Shown: in pieces, positions 44,201 through 51,719 of the stretch
How the letters are laid out: every line of letters starts with the position of its first letter
Position numbering within the stretch: position 1 is the stretch's first letter
From: Caballeronia sp. GAFFF1
GTDB taxonomy: Bacteria > Pseudomonadota > Gammaproteobacteria > Burkholderiales > Burkholderiaceae
Reading direction: 5' to 3'
Assembly (NCBI RefSeq): GCF_023630705.1
Contig: NZ_JALQEM010000041.1
Coordinates: forward strand, 372,001-436,000
DNA: 64,000 nt
Notes under the pieces: model-generated
Seen by the model: the letters and a program-made list of their open reading frames with translations, nothing else
The model's database searches: none
Told to the model about the DNA's origin: nothing
Program-made: the position numbers and the translations under genes

Positions 44201-44259
44201 GCACCGTTCTCAGCGACGCGTGCGTTGATATCCGCGAATCCTGTGTCGCGCTGGTTCAT
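41227..44259 (-). CDS. hmfA: Molybdopterin-binding large subunit fused to a CoxG/SRPBCC domain (HmfA-like)
   Basis: A 1010-residue protein. Residues 1 to about 835 are a xanthine-oxidase-family Mo-cofactor subunit (RPMPRFEDPAILTGRGRYGDD at the start, LVRGFGGPQVYFALE, STPAGQGHMTVCAQ, LGAKGLGEGNNMS). The Cys-containing VAYRCSFR loop of CO dehydrogenase is absent. Residues 843 to about 985 are a second domain of the carbon-monoxide-dehydrogenase-subunit-G type (SRPBCC: TVDLPATPEAVFAVLLDPKALANVIPGC). A basic amphipathic tail (WIARLLGRFRRNA) may touch the membrane, as in free CoxG. AAGGAG precedes ATG 44259. Predicted furoyl-CoA dehydrogenase catalytic subunit. Confidence 0.88.
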   Translation of the reverse strand: MNQRDTGFADINARVAENGAAAPERHVGRPMPRFEDPAILTGRGRYGDDLAVKPGTLQAAILRSPHAHADIVSIDTEAASKLHGVRAILTRDDLRPWSRPFVVGVKSPMEQWALAMDRVRYVGEPVAVVMAESRAIAEDAMDLIKVEYALRDPVTSIEQAVQGDSPVLHERVGTNVISDRHFSYGDPQAAFERAPHRVKLVAHYPRNTCAPIECGVVIAEYLSGDEGYDVTSNFMGPFSLHAVMAMALNVPANRLRHKAPRDSGGSFGVKQAVFPYVVLMCLASRKAGAPVKWVEDRLEHLSAATSATARLSTIEAAVESDGRILALSYDQLEDVGGYVRAPEPATFYRMHGCLTGAYAIPNLAVRNRVVLTNKTPTGLVRGFGGPQVYFALERLIQRIAIELKLDVLDVYRRNFVPADAFPYRAAAGALLDSGNYQEALRLSNAQGGYEELVARRDAARREGRLYGIGFAAIVEPSVSNMGYITTVMPPDARKKAGPKNGAIASATVSVDLLGGVVVTIASTPAGQGHMTVCAQVVADVLGLDPKDIVVNVEFDTHKDAWSVAAGNYSSRFAGAVAGTVHLAATRVREKLSRILAKQFGCAADDVRFERARIFPKDAEDRALPFARAASNAPHWAPALLPEGEEPGLRETVFWSPPHMDAPDEEDRINTSAAYGFAFDMCAVEVDRATGRVRIDRYVTAHDAGTLLNPALADGQIRGAFAQGLGAALMEEFRYGADGSFQSGTLADYLMPTTCEVPDPVIVHLETPSPFTPLGAKGLGEGNNMSTPPCIANAVADALGVDDIRLPLTPQKVMALIGIDDPEPSRPEYREAAPAKPATPGGGKALTAQGTVDLPATPEAVFAVLLDPKALANVIPGCHALEETAPNQYRADVTVGVGMIKARFEARIGLSEIDAPRRLRLAGAGISPLGSARGNGLVELTPHGGGTRLAYDYEAQVSGKVAAVGGRMLEGAAKVVLRQLFESLGRQAAGKPVAQRSSWIARLLGRFRRNA

Positions 44260-44263
44260 GGCG

Positions 44264-44878
44264 TCACTCCTTGCTTTCGGCGCGGCTGCCGAATTCGTCG
44301 GCGAGACCGCTCCAGCGGCGCGCAATCTCGCCGTGCTCGATGCCGAACAAATCCAGAATGCGTCCGACCGTGTGATCGACCACATCGTCGATGGTCTTCG
44401 GATGCGCGTAGAACGCGGGCACGGGCGGCATCACGATGGCGCCCATTTCGGTCGCGAGCGTCATGTTGCGCAGATGCGCGAGGTTGAGCGGCGTCTCGCG
44501 CGCGACCAGCACGAGGCGGCGGCGCTCTTTGAGCATGACGTCGGCGGCGCGCGTCAGCAGGTTGTCGGCGAAGCCGTTCGCAACCGCGGCGAGCGTCTTC
44601 ATCGAACACGGCGCAATCACCATGCCGTCGCTCAGAAACGAACCGCTCGCCACCGCCGCGCCGATATCGCGCACGTTGTGCACGACGTCAGCGAGCGAAT
44701 CGAGGTCGGCGCGCGCGAGGCCGAGTTCCTGCGCCGCCGTGACCGCGCCCGACGCCGAGACGATCAGATGCGTCTCGTGCGTGCCGAGCCGGCGCAGCGC
44801 GGCGATGAGACGCACGCCGATCACGGCGCCGCTCGCGCCCGAGATGCCGACGACGATGCGCTTCTTTCGCTCAGCCAT
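44264..44878 (-). CDS. hmfG: UbiX-type flavin prenyltransferase (HmfG-like)
   Basis: A 204-residue UbiX/PAD1 protein that attaches a dimethylallyl group to FMN, making the prenylated flavin needed by UbiD decarboxylases. Signatures are IVVGISGASGAVIGVRL (FMN loop), GSFLSDGMVIAPCSMKTLAA, and RRLVLVARETPLN. ATG 44878 overlaps the end of the UbiD gene by eight bases, so the cofactor maker and user are co-translated. In the furan pathway the pair decarboxylates 2,5-furandicarboxylate. Confidence 0.9.
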   Translation of the reverse strand: MAERKKRIVVGISGASGAVIGVRLIAALRRLGTHETHLIVSASGAVTAAQELGLARADLDSLADVVHNVRDIGAAVASGSFLSDGMVIAPCSMKTLAAVANGFADNLLTRAADVMLKERRRLVLVARETPLNLAHLRNMTLATEMGAIVMPPVPAFYAHPKTIDDVVDHTVGRILDLFGIEHGEIARRWSGLADEFGSRAESKE

Positions 44879-46364
44879 GATCGCGCGTGAGGTAGGCGTC
44901 GAGCGCGCTGTTGTCATTCGCGACGAGCGCGTCGAGATCAACCGTGTCTTGCCCCGGAATCCGCACGCGCGTGAAGACGTGCGCCGGATAGACGACGGGC
45001 CGTGTGGCGTCGATGCCCATCTTCGCGCTCACGCCTTGCAGATGCGCGGGCGCGTCTTCAGGAAGGCCCACGGTCGTCGAAGGATCGAGCGGCGAGCCTT
45101 GCGCGCCCGCCACCACGACGAGATCGCGGTCTGCCTGAAAGCGCGTCGCGATCGCCCATTCGATTTCGGCGGGATCGTGCACGTCCACATCCGTATCGAC
45201 GACGACGACCTGCTTGATGTCGTAGTGCGCGCCGAACGCGCAGAGAATCACATTCTTCGCCTCGCCTTCGCGCTTCTTGTCGAACTGCACCCACAGGTGA
45301 TAGCGGCACACGCCGCCCACGGAAAGATGCACGTCCTTAACCGAAGGATGGCTGCGTTGAAGATGCGCAAGCAGCGTGGCTTCGCGCGGAATGGCGCCGA
45401 GCAGCAGATGCTCCATCTCCGCCGGCACGATGGTATGAAAAATCGGGTCGCGCCGATGCGTGACCGCCGTCACTTCGATGACTTCGCGCGATTCCTTCGC
45501 GCTGTAGTACTTCGGGAACTCGCCGAACGGGCCTTCCGGCTCGCGCACGTTCGGCAGAATGCGCCCTTCGATGATGATCTCCGCGAACGCCGGCACATGC
45601 ACGCCGTTCGTCACGCACGACACGACCGGCAGCGGCGCGCCGTGCAGCGCGCCCGCGATTTCAAGCTCGTCGTGGTCGATCGGCGTGATGGCTTGGGACG
45701 CGAGCATCGTCAGCGGATCGACGCCGATGGCGACGGCCACGTCGAGCGCATCGCCCGCTTCTTCGGCGGCGCGCTGGAACGCGTACAGATGGCGCGGCAG
45801 CAGCAGAATCGCCATGCGGTCGCGGCCATGTACCTGAATGCGGTTGATGGAGACGTTCTGCACGCCCGTGCGCGGATTGCGCGCGATTACGAGACCCGCC
45901 GTGATGTACGGGCCGTTGTCGTGCTCGCTGTGCGTGGGAATCGGCAAGAGCGCGTGCAGGTCGATGCCGTTCGTATGCACCACTTGCTGGCACGGCGCGT
46001 CTTCGCGCGCAATCACCTTCGATTCGAGCGGCGCGGCGGCCGCAGCGGAAAATCGCGCGAGCAGCCCGGCTTCTTCGACGCCCATCGCTTCGGCGATCCA
46101 CGCGCGCTTCGCCATGAAGCCGCTCACGACCGGCACCGGATGGCCGCCCGGACGCGTGAAGACGGCCGCTTGCGTGCCGTCGAGCCGCTTGGCGATGGCC
46201 GCGAGTTCATGTTCGAGCGCGACGGGCTTGTCGATCGTCGCGACGCGTCCGGTCTTCGCGAGATGCGCGAGCCAGTCGCGCAGCGAGAGCGAGCCCGCGT
46301 CGGCGCCCGGTCGGGCCCATGCAAATTTGGAAATGCCGTTCGTTGCGGCATCGCGTGAGTTCAT
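44871..46364 (-). CDS. hmfF: UbiD family decarboxylase, probable furandicarboxylate decarboxylase HmfF
   Basis: A 497-residue prenyl-FMN-dependent decarboxylase. The conserved Arg lies in VSINRIQVHGRDRMA. The acidic pair lies in EGPFGEFPKYY, as expected for the E-R-E active site. AIGVDPLTMLASQ and SVGGVCRYHLWVQF are also family-typical. ATG 46364 is chosen because GGATGGAG precedes it; two earlier in-frame starts are less likely. It is the first gene of the minus-strand furan operon, divergent from the LysR gene at 46655. HmfF converts 2,5-furandicarboxylate to 2-furoate; specificity is inferred from neighbours. Confidence 0.88.
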   Translation of the reverse strand: MNSRDAATNGISKFAWARPGADAGSLSLRDWLAHLAKTGRVATIDKPVALEHELAAIAKRLDGTQAAVFTRPGGHPVPVVSGFMAKRAWIAEAMGVEEAGLLARFSAAAAAPLESKVIAREDAPCQQVVHTNGIDLHALLPIPTHSEHDNGPYITAGLVIARNPRTGVQNVSINRIQVHGRDRMAILLLPRHLYAFQRAAEEAGDALDVAVAIGVDPLTMLASQAITPIDHDELEIAGALHGAPLPVVSCVTNGVHVPAFAEIIIEGRILPNVREPEGPFGEFPKYYSAKESREVIEVTAVTHRRDPIFHTIVPAEMEHLLLGAIPREATLLAHLQRSHPSVKDVHLSVGGVCRYHLWVQFDKKREGEAKNVILCAFGAHYDIKQVVVVDTDVDVHDPAEIEWAIATRFQADRDLVVVAGAQGSPLDPSTTVGLPEDAPAHLQGVSAKMGIDATRPVVYPAHVFTRVRIPGQDTVDLDALVANDNSALDAYLTRDHG

Positions 46365-46475
46365 TAGTGTCTCCATCCATTGCCTGCCGTTGACTGGAAA
46401 TGCCGCAGCAAGCGCATGGTTGAAGCGTAGCGAGATCACTCCATAAGTTCTAATACTGTTTTCTGATGCGCCGGA

Positions 46476-46509
46476 TCATCGGGTCTTATATCGGTGTTAG
46501 CCCCGATGA
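46476..46509. promoter_or_regulatory. Candidate operator dyad of the furan operon
   Basis: Perfect inverted repeat TCATCGGG (46476-46483) and CCCGATGA (46502-46509), 18 bp apart, in the 290-bp gap between the divergent UbiD and LysR genes. The location suits binding by the LysR protein encoded at 46655. Function is inferred. Confidence 0.4.
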
Positions 46510-46654
46510 CAGCGTTCTTACAGTTACGTATCAATAGATGCCTTTCGCACGCCGTCCAGCGGGGCGCGGCTTCACGTGATGCACTCAGGCCGCGTTTGAC
46601 ACACAGTGATAACTCGACGCAGGCCTATTAGCGTTGCTGATGAGGATGGGATCA

Positions 46655-47578
46655 ATGGACCTCAAGCAAATCCAGTACTTCATCGCGCTCTTCGAAGACG
46701 GCTCGGTCACGCGCGCCGCCAAACGGCTCAACATCGTGCAGCCCGCGTTGAGCATGCAGATCGCCAAGCTCGAAGACGAACTGCATCAGCAACTCTTTGA
46801 ACGGGGCGCGCACGGCATGGCGCCGACTGCGGCGGGGCGGCTCATGTATCGCCTCTTTCTGCCGATCATGCGCGATCTCGCGCACGCGCGGCAGCAGCTC
46901 GTGCAGCGCGACGAAGTCGTGACCGGGCATGTGGGCATCGGGCTGATCGCGTCGGTCACGGAGAGCGTGCTCGCCGACTCGCTCTCGCGCTTTCACGCGC
47001 GTTATCCGGATGTCGAAGTGACCGTCGCCGATGGCTACAGCGCGACTTTCATCGACTGGGTGGCGGGCGGCCAACTGGATGCGGCGATCATCAACAAGCC
47101 GCGCGCGCGCCTGTCGCTCGATTCGCGCCCGCTGCTCGACGAAGAGATGGTGCTCGCAACCAGCGCCGCGCACGGGCCCGACTTGCCGCACGCCATCGAA
47201 CTGGCGCAGTTGCCGGAGCTCGAACTCGTGCTGCCGACCAAGCGCCACGGTCTGCGCGGCGTGCTCGACAGCGCCGCGCAACATGAAGACGTGCTGCTCG
47301 CGCCGCGCTTCGAAATCGACGTGCTCTCCACTATTCTCAAGCTCGTCGAGCACACGCGCTTTGCGACGATTCTTCCGCGCATCGTGGTCGAACGCGCCGC
47401 GCGGCACGGCACCCTGCGCGCGTGCCCGATTCTCGCGCCACGCATCGTGCGCCATATCGTGTGCGTGAGTCATCCGCGCCGGCCGTTGAGCGCGGCAGCG
47501 GAGGCGCTGATCGCGATCATCGGCGACGAACTGCATCAAGCATCGAATACTTCGGTGTCCGATACATTACCCCAATGA
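46655..47578 (+). CDS. hmfR: LysR regulator of the furan operon (HmfR-like)
   Basis: A 307-residue LysR protein with an N-terminal helix-turn-helix (FEDGSVTRAAKRLNIVQPALSMQIAKLE) and an effector domain. It is a paralogue of the regulator at 32528 at the opposite end of the island. ATG 46655 has GAGGATGGGA upstream. It is divergent from hmfF and precedes the aldehyde dehydrogenase gene by 13 bp, so it is probably co-transcribed with that gene. It likely activates both directions in response to a furan acid. Confidence 0.9.
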   Translation: MDLKQIQYFIALFEDGSVTRAAKRLNIVQPALSMQIAKLEDELHQQLFERGAHGMAPTAAGRLMYRLFLPIMRDLAHARQQLVQRDEVVTGHVGIGLIASVTESVLADSLSRFHARYPDVEVTVADGYSATFIDWVAGGQLDAAIINKPRARLSLDSRPLLDEEMVLATSAAHGPDLPHAIELAQLPELELVLPTKRHGLRGVLDSAAQHEDVLLAPRFEIDVLSTILKLVEHTRFATILPRIVVERAARHGTLRACPILAPRIVRHIVCVSHPRRPLSAAAEALIAIIGDELHQASNTSVSDTLPQ

Positions 47579-47591
47579 AGGAACGAACACG

Positions 47592-49031
47592 ATGAACGCA
47601 TTGCACTGGATCGGCGGCGAATGGACCGGCACGCCGACGCTCGACAGCATCGACCCCGCGACGGGCGAAGCCATCGGCCAATACGCCGACGGAGGCACGC
47701 ACGAAGCGGACGCCGCCATTGCCGCCGCGCGCCATGTGTTCGACCGCACGACGTGGGCGCAGGATGCGCGCTTGCGCCAGGACGTGCTGCTCGCGTGGGC
47801 CGCGGCGCTCGAACAGCAGCGCGATTCGCTTGCGACGCTGCTCACGCGCGAGAATGGCAAGGCGATTGCGCAATCGCGCGGCGAGATTGCGGGCGCCATA
47901 TCGGAGGTGCGCTATTACGCGGGGCTCGCGCGGCATATCGCGGGGCACGTGCTCGAACCGGAACCGGGCACCATTTCCACGATGTTGCGCGAAGCCGCTG
48001 GCGTCGCAACGATCATCGTGCCGTGGAACGCGCCGGCCGTGCTGCTCGTGCGCTCGCTCGCGCCCGCGCTCGCCGCGGGCTGCACGGCGGTCGTGAAGCC
48101 GGCCGCGCAGACGTCGCTCGTCACGGCCGCGATGCTGCGCTGCTTCGATCACACCGCGTTGCCCAAGGGCGCTGTCAACCTCGTGAACGAACAGGCGCAC
48201 GCCGCCAGTCAGCGGCTCGCGGATTCGCACGGCGTGGACGTGGTGAGCTTCACGGGATCGACCGCGACCGGCAAGAGAATCATGGCCGCCGCGGCGGACA
48301 GCATGAAGAAGCTCTCGCTCGAACTCGGCGGCAAGTCGTGCTGCCTCGTGTTCGACGATGCCGACATCGCCGCTATTGCGCCGCGTCTCGCGCGCGCCGC
48401 GACCATCATCTCCGGTCAGCAATGCACGGCCGCGCGTCGCGTGCTGGTGCATGCGTCGCGCGCGGCCGAAATGCGCGAGCATCTCGCGGGCGCGCTCGCC
48501 GCGCTGAAAGTCGGACCCGGCATCGATCCGGCGACGGATATCGGCGCGCTTATCGATGCGCCCACGCGCGATGCGGTGGACCGCACTATCGAACGCGCAA
48601 GCGACATGGCGGATCGCGTGCTGTTGCGCGGCGCACGCTCGGGCCACGCGTTTCTTTCGCCGACGCTGGTGGAGCACGGCGACCCGAAGGCGTTCTTCTG
48701 CCAGGACGAAATCTTCGGGCCGTTCGTCACGCTGGAAGTATTCGAGAGCGAGCAGGAAGCGCTCGCGAAGGCGAATGACACGGTCTTCGGTCTGTCAGCG
48801 AGCGTATGGACCCACGACGGCCCGCGCGCCTTTCGCATGGCGCGTGCGTTGCGTAACGGCACCGTCTGGATCAACGACCACAACAAGCTCTTCGCGGAAG
48901 CGGAAACCGGCGGCTACCGGCAAAGCGGCCTCGGGCGTCTGCATGGCTACGACGCGCTCGCCGACTTCACCCAGATCAAGCACATCTGCATGCCGGCGGG
49001 TGTCGCGGAAGGCATCGCTCCGTTGCGCTGA
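47592..49031 (+). CDS. Aldehyde dehydrogenase (probable furan aldehyde oxidation)
   Basis: A 479-residue NAD(P)-dependent aldehyde dehydrogenase. Catalytic residues are intact: Asn146 in VPWNAPAV, Glu244 in LSLELGGKS and the nucleophile Cys278 in SGQQCTAAR. The cofactor motif FTGSTATGK starts at residue 220. AAGGAACG precedes ATG 47592. Lying directly behind the LysR gene of the furan island, it most likely oxidises furfural or HMF to the corresponding acid. Generic family members act on many aldehydes, so specificity is inferred from context. Confidence 0.9.
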   Translation: MNALHWIGGEWTGTPTLDSIDPATGEAIGQYADGGTHEADAAIAAARHVFDRTTWAQDARLRQDVLLAWAAALEQQRDSLATLLTRENGKAIAQSRGEIAGAISEVRYYAGLARHIAGHVLEPEPGTISTMLREAAGVATIIVPWNAPAVLLVRSLAPALAAGCTAVVKPAAQTSLVTAAMLRCFDHTALPKGAVNLVNEQAHAASQRLADSHGVDVVSFTGSTATGKRIMAAAADSMKKLSLELGGKSCCLVFDDADIAAIAPRLARAATIISGQQCTAARRVLVHASRAAEMREHLAGALAALKVGPGIDPATDIGALIDAPTRDAVDRTIERASDMADRVLLRGARSGHAFLSPTLVEHGDPKAFFCQDEIFGPFVTLEVFESEQEALAKANDTVFGLSASVWTHDGPRAFRMARALRNGTVWINDHNKLFAEAETGGYRQSGLGRLHGYDALADFTQIKHICMPAGVAEGIAPLR

Positions 49032-49035
49032 CACG

Positions 49036-49800
49036 CTACGGCAGCGATCGTCGTTCGCGCGCCCGCGCCTTCGTCATCCATGCGACGCAGACGGCCATGA
49101 ACGCCAGCAGAATCAACGACGCCCACAGGCGGCTCATCGCGAGCCCGCCCTGCGCGACCGGTTTGTCGAAGAAGTCGCCGAGCGTCGCGCCGAGCGGCCG
49201 CGTCAGCACGAACGCCGCCCAAAACAGCAGCGTGCGGGACAGCGAGGTCCAGAAGTACAGCGCCGCGACGCACGCCAGCAGTCCGCCGAACAGGAGCGCG
49301 CCGCCTTCGTAGCCGAGCGCGAGGCCGCCGCGGTCGTCACCTGCGATCCAGTCGCCGAGGGCCGTGCCGAGCGTTTGCGAGAAGAGGATCGTCACCCAGT
49401 AGAACCATTCGACGCGCGGCGTGTTCACGGTGTCCACCGACACGCTGCCTTCCACGCGATACCACACTGCAAGGCTCAACAGCAGGCATGCGGAGACGAT
49501 CGCCACGCCGCCCGGATAGCCTAAGCCGAGCGAACGGTCGGCGAAGTCGGCGAGCGTAGTGCCGAGCGTCGTCGTCGCGACGATGGTGGCCCAGTACAGG
49601 AACGGGTGAAAGCCGCGCGCCTTCACCTGCGCAGTCACGAAGCCGACGAACAACAGCGCGAAGATCGCCGAGCCGATCAGATAACCCAGGTTGAGCGACA
49701 TGGACACCCAATCGCCGCCCGTTTCGCCGAGTGTCGTCGCGGCAATCTTGACGATCCAGAAGAAGAGCGTGATGTGCGGAACCTTGGATTTACTTTTCAT
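49036..49800 (-). CDS. COG4705-type membrane protein with four internal repeats
   Basis: A 254-residue integral membrane protein with about eight helices. Four copies of a unit end in a TLGxTxxD motif: ATTLGETGGDWVS, TTTLGTTLADFAD, SQTLGTALGDWIA and TRPLGATLGDFFD, spaced roughly 60-70 residues apart. It matches the uncharacterised membrane-anchored COG4705 family; no function is established. It converges on the aldehyde dehydrogenase with four bases between stops, and is not obviously linked to the hopanoid genes that follow. Confidence 0.8.
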   Translation of the reverse strand: MKSKSKVPHITLFFWIVKIAATTLGETGGDWVSMSLNLGYLIGSAIFALLFVGFVTAQVKARGFHPFLYWATIVATTTLGTTLADFADRSLGLGYPGGVAIVSACLLLSLAVWYRVEGSVSVDTVNTPRVEWFYWVTILFSQTLGTALGDWIAGDDRGGLALGYEGGALLFGGLLACVAALYFWTSLSRTLLFWAAFVLTRPLGATLGDFFDKPVAQGGLAMSRLWASLILLAFMAVCVAWMTKARARERRSLP

Positions 49801-49850
49801 TAGGATGCCTTTCTATAGCGAGTATTGCAGCATGCCTGGAGCGCCCGGCG

Positions 49851-50876
49851 TTACGCCGACATGTTCGCGCAGTCCTCGCGCGCGGCGCTTTTCGTGGTGC
49901 CGTGCGAGCGGCGCACGCGCTCGGCGACGGGCCACGATGCGAGCGCCAGCCCGCCTGAGAGCACTTCGCGCATGCGCTTGACGAGCGCGAGCGACAGCGC
50001 CGCCTCCGTGCCGATGCCGGCGAGCTGGCTCGTCAGCACGATGGCGGCATCCTGCACGCCGACGCCGAGCGGCACGAAAAAGGCCACATGCCGCGCGATT
50101 TGCGCGACGGCTTCGATGGCGACGGCATCCGAAAGCGTCACGGGCACGCCCATCGCCCAGAGCGCGAAGAAATTCTCGAGCGCGCCCGCGGCCTGCCCCG
50201 CGAGTTGCCACGCGAGCGCGCCGAGCCACGCGCGCGGACGTTGCGCGAGCGCGCGCAGTGCGGCATCGAGCCGTCGCGAATGACCCGCGCGCAGCAGCGG
50301 ACTGTGGCCGAGCACGCGGCGCGCGAGCGCCATTAGCACATCGAACGGCGCGCCGCGGCGCAGCCACCAGGCGCATGCGGCGAGCGCCGCAAGCGTCGCC
50401 GCGCTCGCGGCTCCAAGCGGCCACAACGCGCGATGCAACGCGACCGAATGGGCAAGCGCCGCGATGCCGAATAGCGCGAATATTGCCTGCATGCCGAGCG
50501 TGACGAGCACTTCCACGATCACCGACGCGATGACCGCCGATGAATCGCGCAGCTTCCAGCACGCGAGCCGCACGCCGACCACTTCGCCGCCCACGCTCGC
50601 CACCGGCAGCAGGCGGCTCACGCCGTCGCGTACGGTCGCGATCCACCATACGAAGCGATACGGCAGGGCGCGCGCAAGCAGAATCCACCAGCCGAGCGCA
50701 TCGAGCGCGAGTGGCAACGCGCGATATGGCACGAGCAGAAGCAACGGCAGCCATGCGTGCATGATCCGCTCGCTCGCGTGGCCGATGCTCTCGCGCAGCG
50801 TGTAGACGATCACGCTTGCCAGGACGAGCGCGAGCACGCCCGGCCACGCGGTGGCGGCGGCCTTGCGTAGCGACAT
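49851..50876 (-). CDS. hpnL: Hopanoid-associated membrane protein HpnL
   Basis: A 341-residue protein with about eight helices, of the lysylphosphatidylglycerol synthase/flippase-like membrane family. It is recognised as HpnL by its place directly after hpnK in an hpnI-J-K-L series. The conserved region RDGVSRLLPVASVGGEVVGVRL and a later FFVPLGVGVQDAAIVL are typical of the superfamily. Its ATG overlaps the hpnK stop by one base (TGATG). Transport or localisation of modified hopanoids is the usual suggestion; direct evidence is limited. Confidence 0.85.
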   Translation of the reverse strand: MSLRKAAATAWPGVLALVLASVIVYTLRESIGHASERIMHAWLPLLLLVPYRALPLALDALGWWILLARALPYRFVWWIATVRDGVSRLLPVASVGGEVVGVRLACWKLRDSSAVIASVIVEVLVTLGMQAIFALFGIAALAHSVALHRALWPLGAASAATLAALAACAWWLRRGAPFDVLMALARRVLGHSPLLRAGHSRRLDAALRALAQRPRAWLGALAWQLAGQAAGALENFFALWAMGVPVTLSDAVAIEAVAQIARHVAFFVPLGVGVQDAAIVLTSQLAGIGTEAALSLALVKRMREVLSGGLALASWPVAERVRRSHGTTKSAAREDCANMSA

Positions 50877-51715
50877 CACGCGCGCTCCGCGCCGAATACG
50901 TCGGAGAAGCCGCCCAGCGCGACGCCGCGCGCACGCGCCGCCGCGAGCGCCTGGCTCACGCGTGGCGACAACAGCGCGTCGAGTTCGTCGGCGTGGCGGT
51001 AGTCGCGCATCGAAGCCGTGATGGGCGTGTCGCCCGCCACGGCAGGATGACAGTAGATCTCGCCGACTCGTCCATCGTTCGCGTCGATGCCGGCGAGCGC
51101 CGCGAGCCACGCGGCTTCATCCAGGCGCCCCGTTTGCGCCATGCCGACCACGTAGTCGTTATGTGCGATGCCCGCGCGCGCCAGACGCCGGCGCGTCAGC
51201 GCCATCCACGGCTTGAGCCACAACGGCGCGTTCGCTTCCGATGGCAGGCGCATCGCGCGCATGCCGTATTCGCGACCGATCGAGAGAATCAGCGAAAGCA
51301 CCACGGGATGCACATGCAGATGCTTGTGCGTGTTCACGTGGTCGAGCGCAAGGCCGGTCCTGCGGAACGCGTCGAACTGCGCGCGGATTTCCTCGGCAAG
51401 CTGACGGCGCACATGGGGAAGCAACGCATAACGCAGGCCGTCTTTCAGCGGCGCATCGCGCATCCATCCGTTCTCGTCGGTCAATGCGGGAATTCGCGAC
51501 GCGCCGAGCGTCGACAGTCCATCGGCCAGTACCACATGCAGCCCCACGCGAAGCGACGGACACTGCCGCGCGCGCTCGACGGCATCGCGCGCGGCGGGCG
51601 CCGCGACCATCAGGCTCGCGCAGGCGAGGACGCCATCGCGATGCGCGCGGATCACCGCCTCGTTGACGCGCTCGTGCAGGCCGAAGTCGTCGGCGGTGAC
51701 GATCAACGCTCGCAT
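50876..51715 (-). CDS. hpnK: Hopanoid deacetylase HpnK (ChbG/YdjC family)
   Basis: A 279-residue YdjC/ChbG-like metal-dependent deacetylase. The metal site uses TADDFG at the N-terminus and the histidine-rich DHVNTHKHLHVHP, with GEIYCHPAV later. In hopanoid tailoring HpnK removes the acetyl group of N-acetylglucosaminyl-bacteriohopanetetrol made by HpnI. ATG 51715 lies four bases after the hpnJ stop; an upstream overlapping start at 51730 is possible. Confidence 0.9.
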   Translation of the reverse strand: MRALIVTADDFGLHERVNEAVIRAHRDGVLACASLMVAAPAARDAVERARQCPSLRVGLHVVLADGLSTLGASRIPALTDENGWMRDAPLKDGLRYALLPHVRRQLAEEIRAQFDAFRRTGLALDHVNTHKHLHVHPVVLSLILSIGREYGMRAMRLPSEANAPLWLKPWMALTRRRLARAGIAHNDYVVGMAQTGRLDEAAWLAALAGIDANDGRVGEIYCHPAVAGDTPITASMRDYRHADELDALLSPRVSQALAAARARGVALGGFSDVFGAERA

Positions 51716-51719
51716 GCGC

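Noticed and set aside
41227..44259. Aerobic CO dehydrogenase large subunit (CoxL)
   Set aside because: The Cys-containing VAYRCSFR active-site loop is absent and the context is furan catabolism, so a furoyl-CoA dehydrogenase-like role is preferred.
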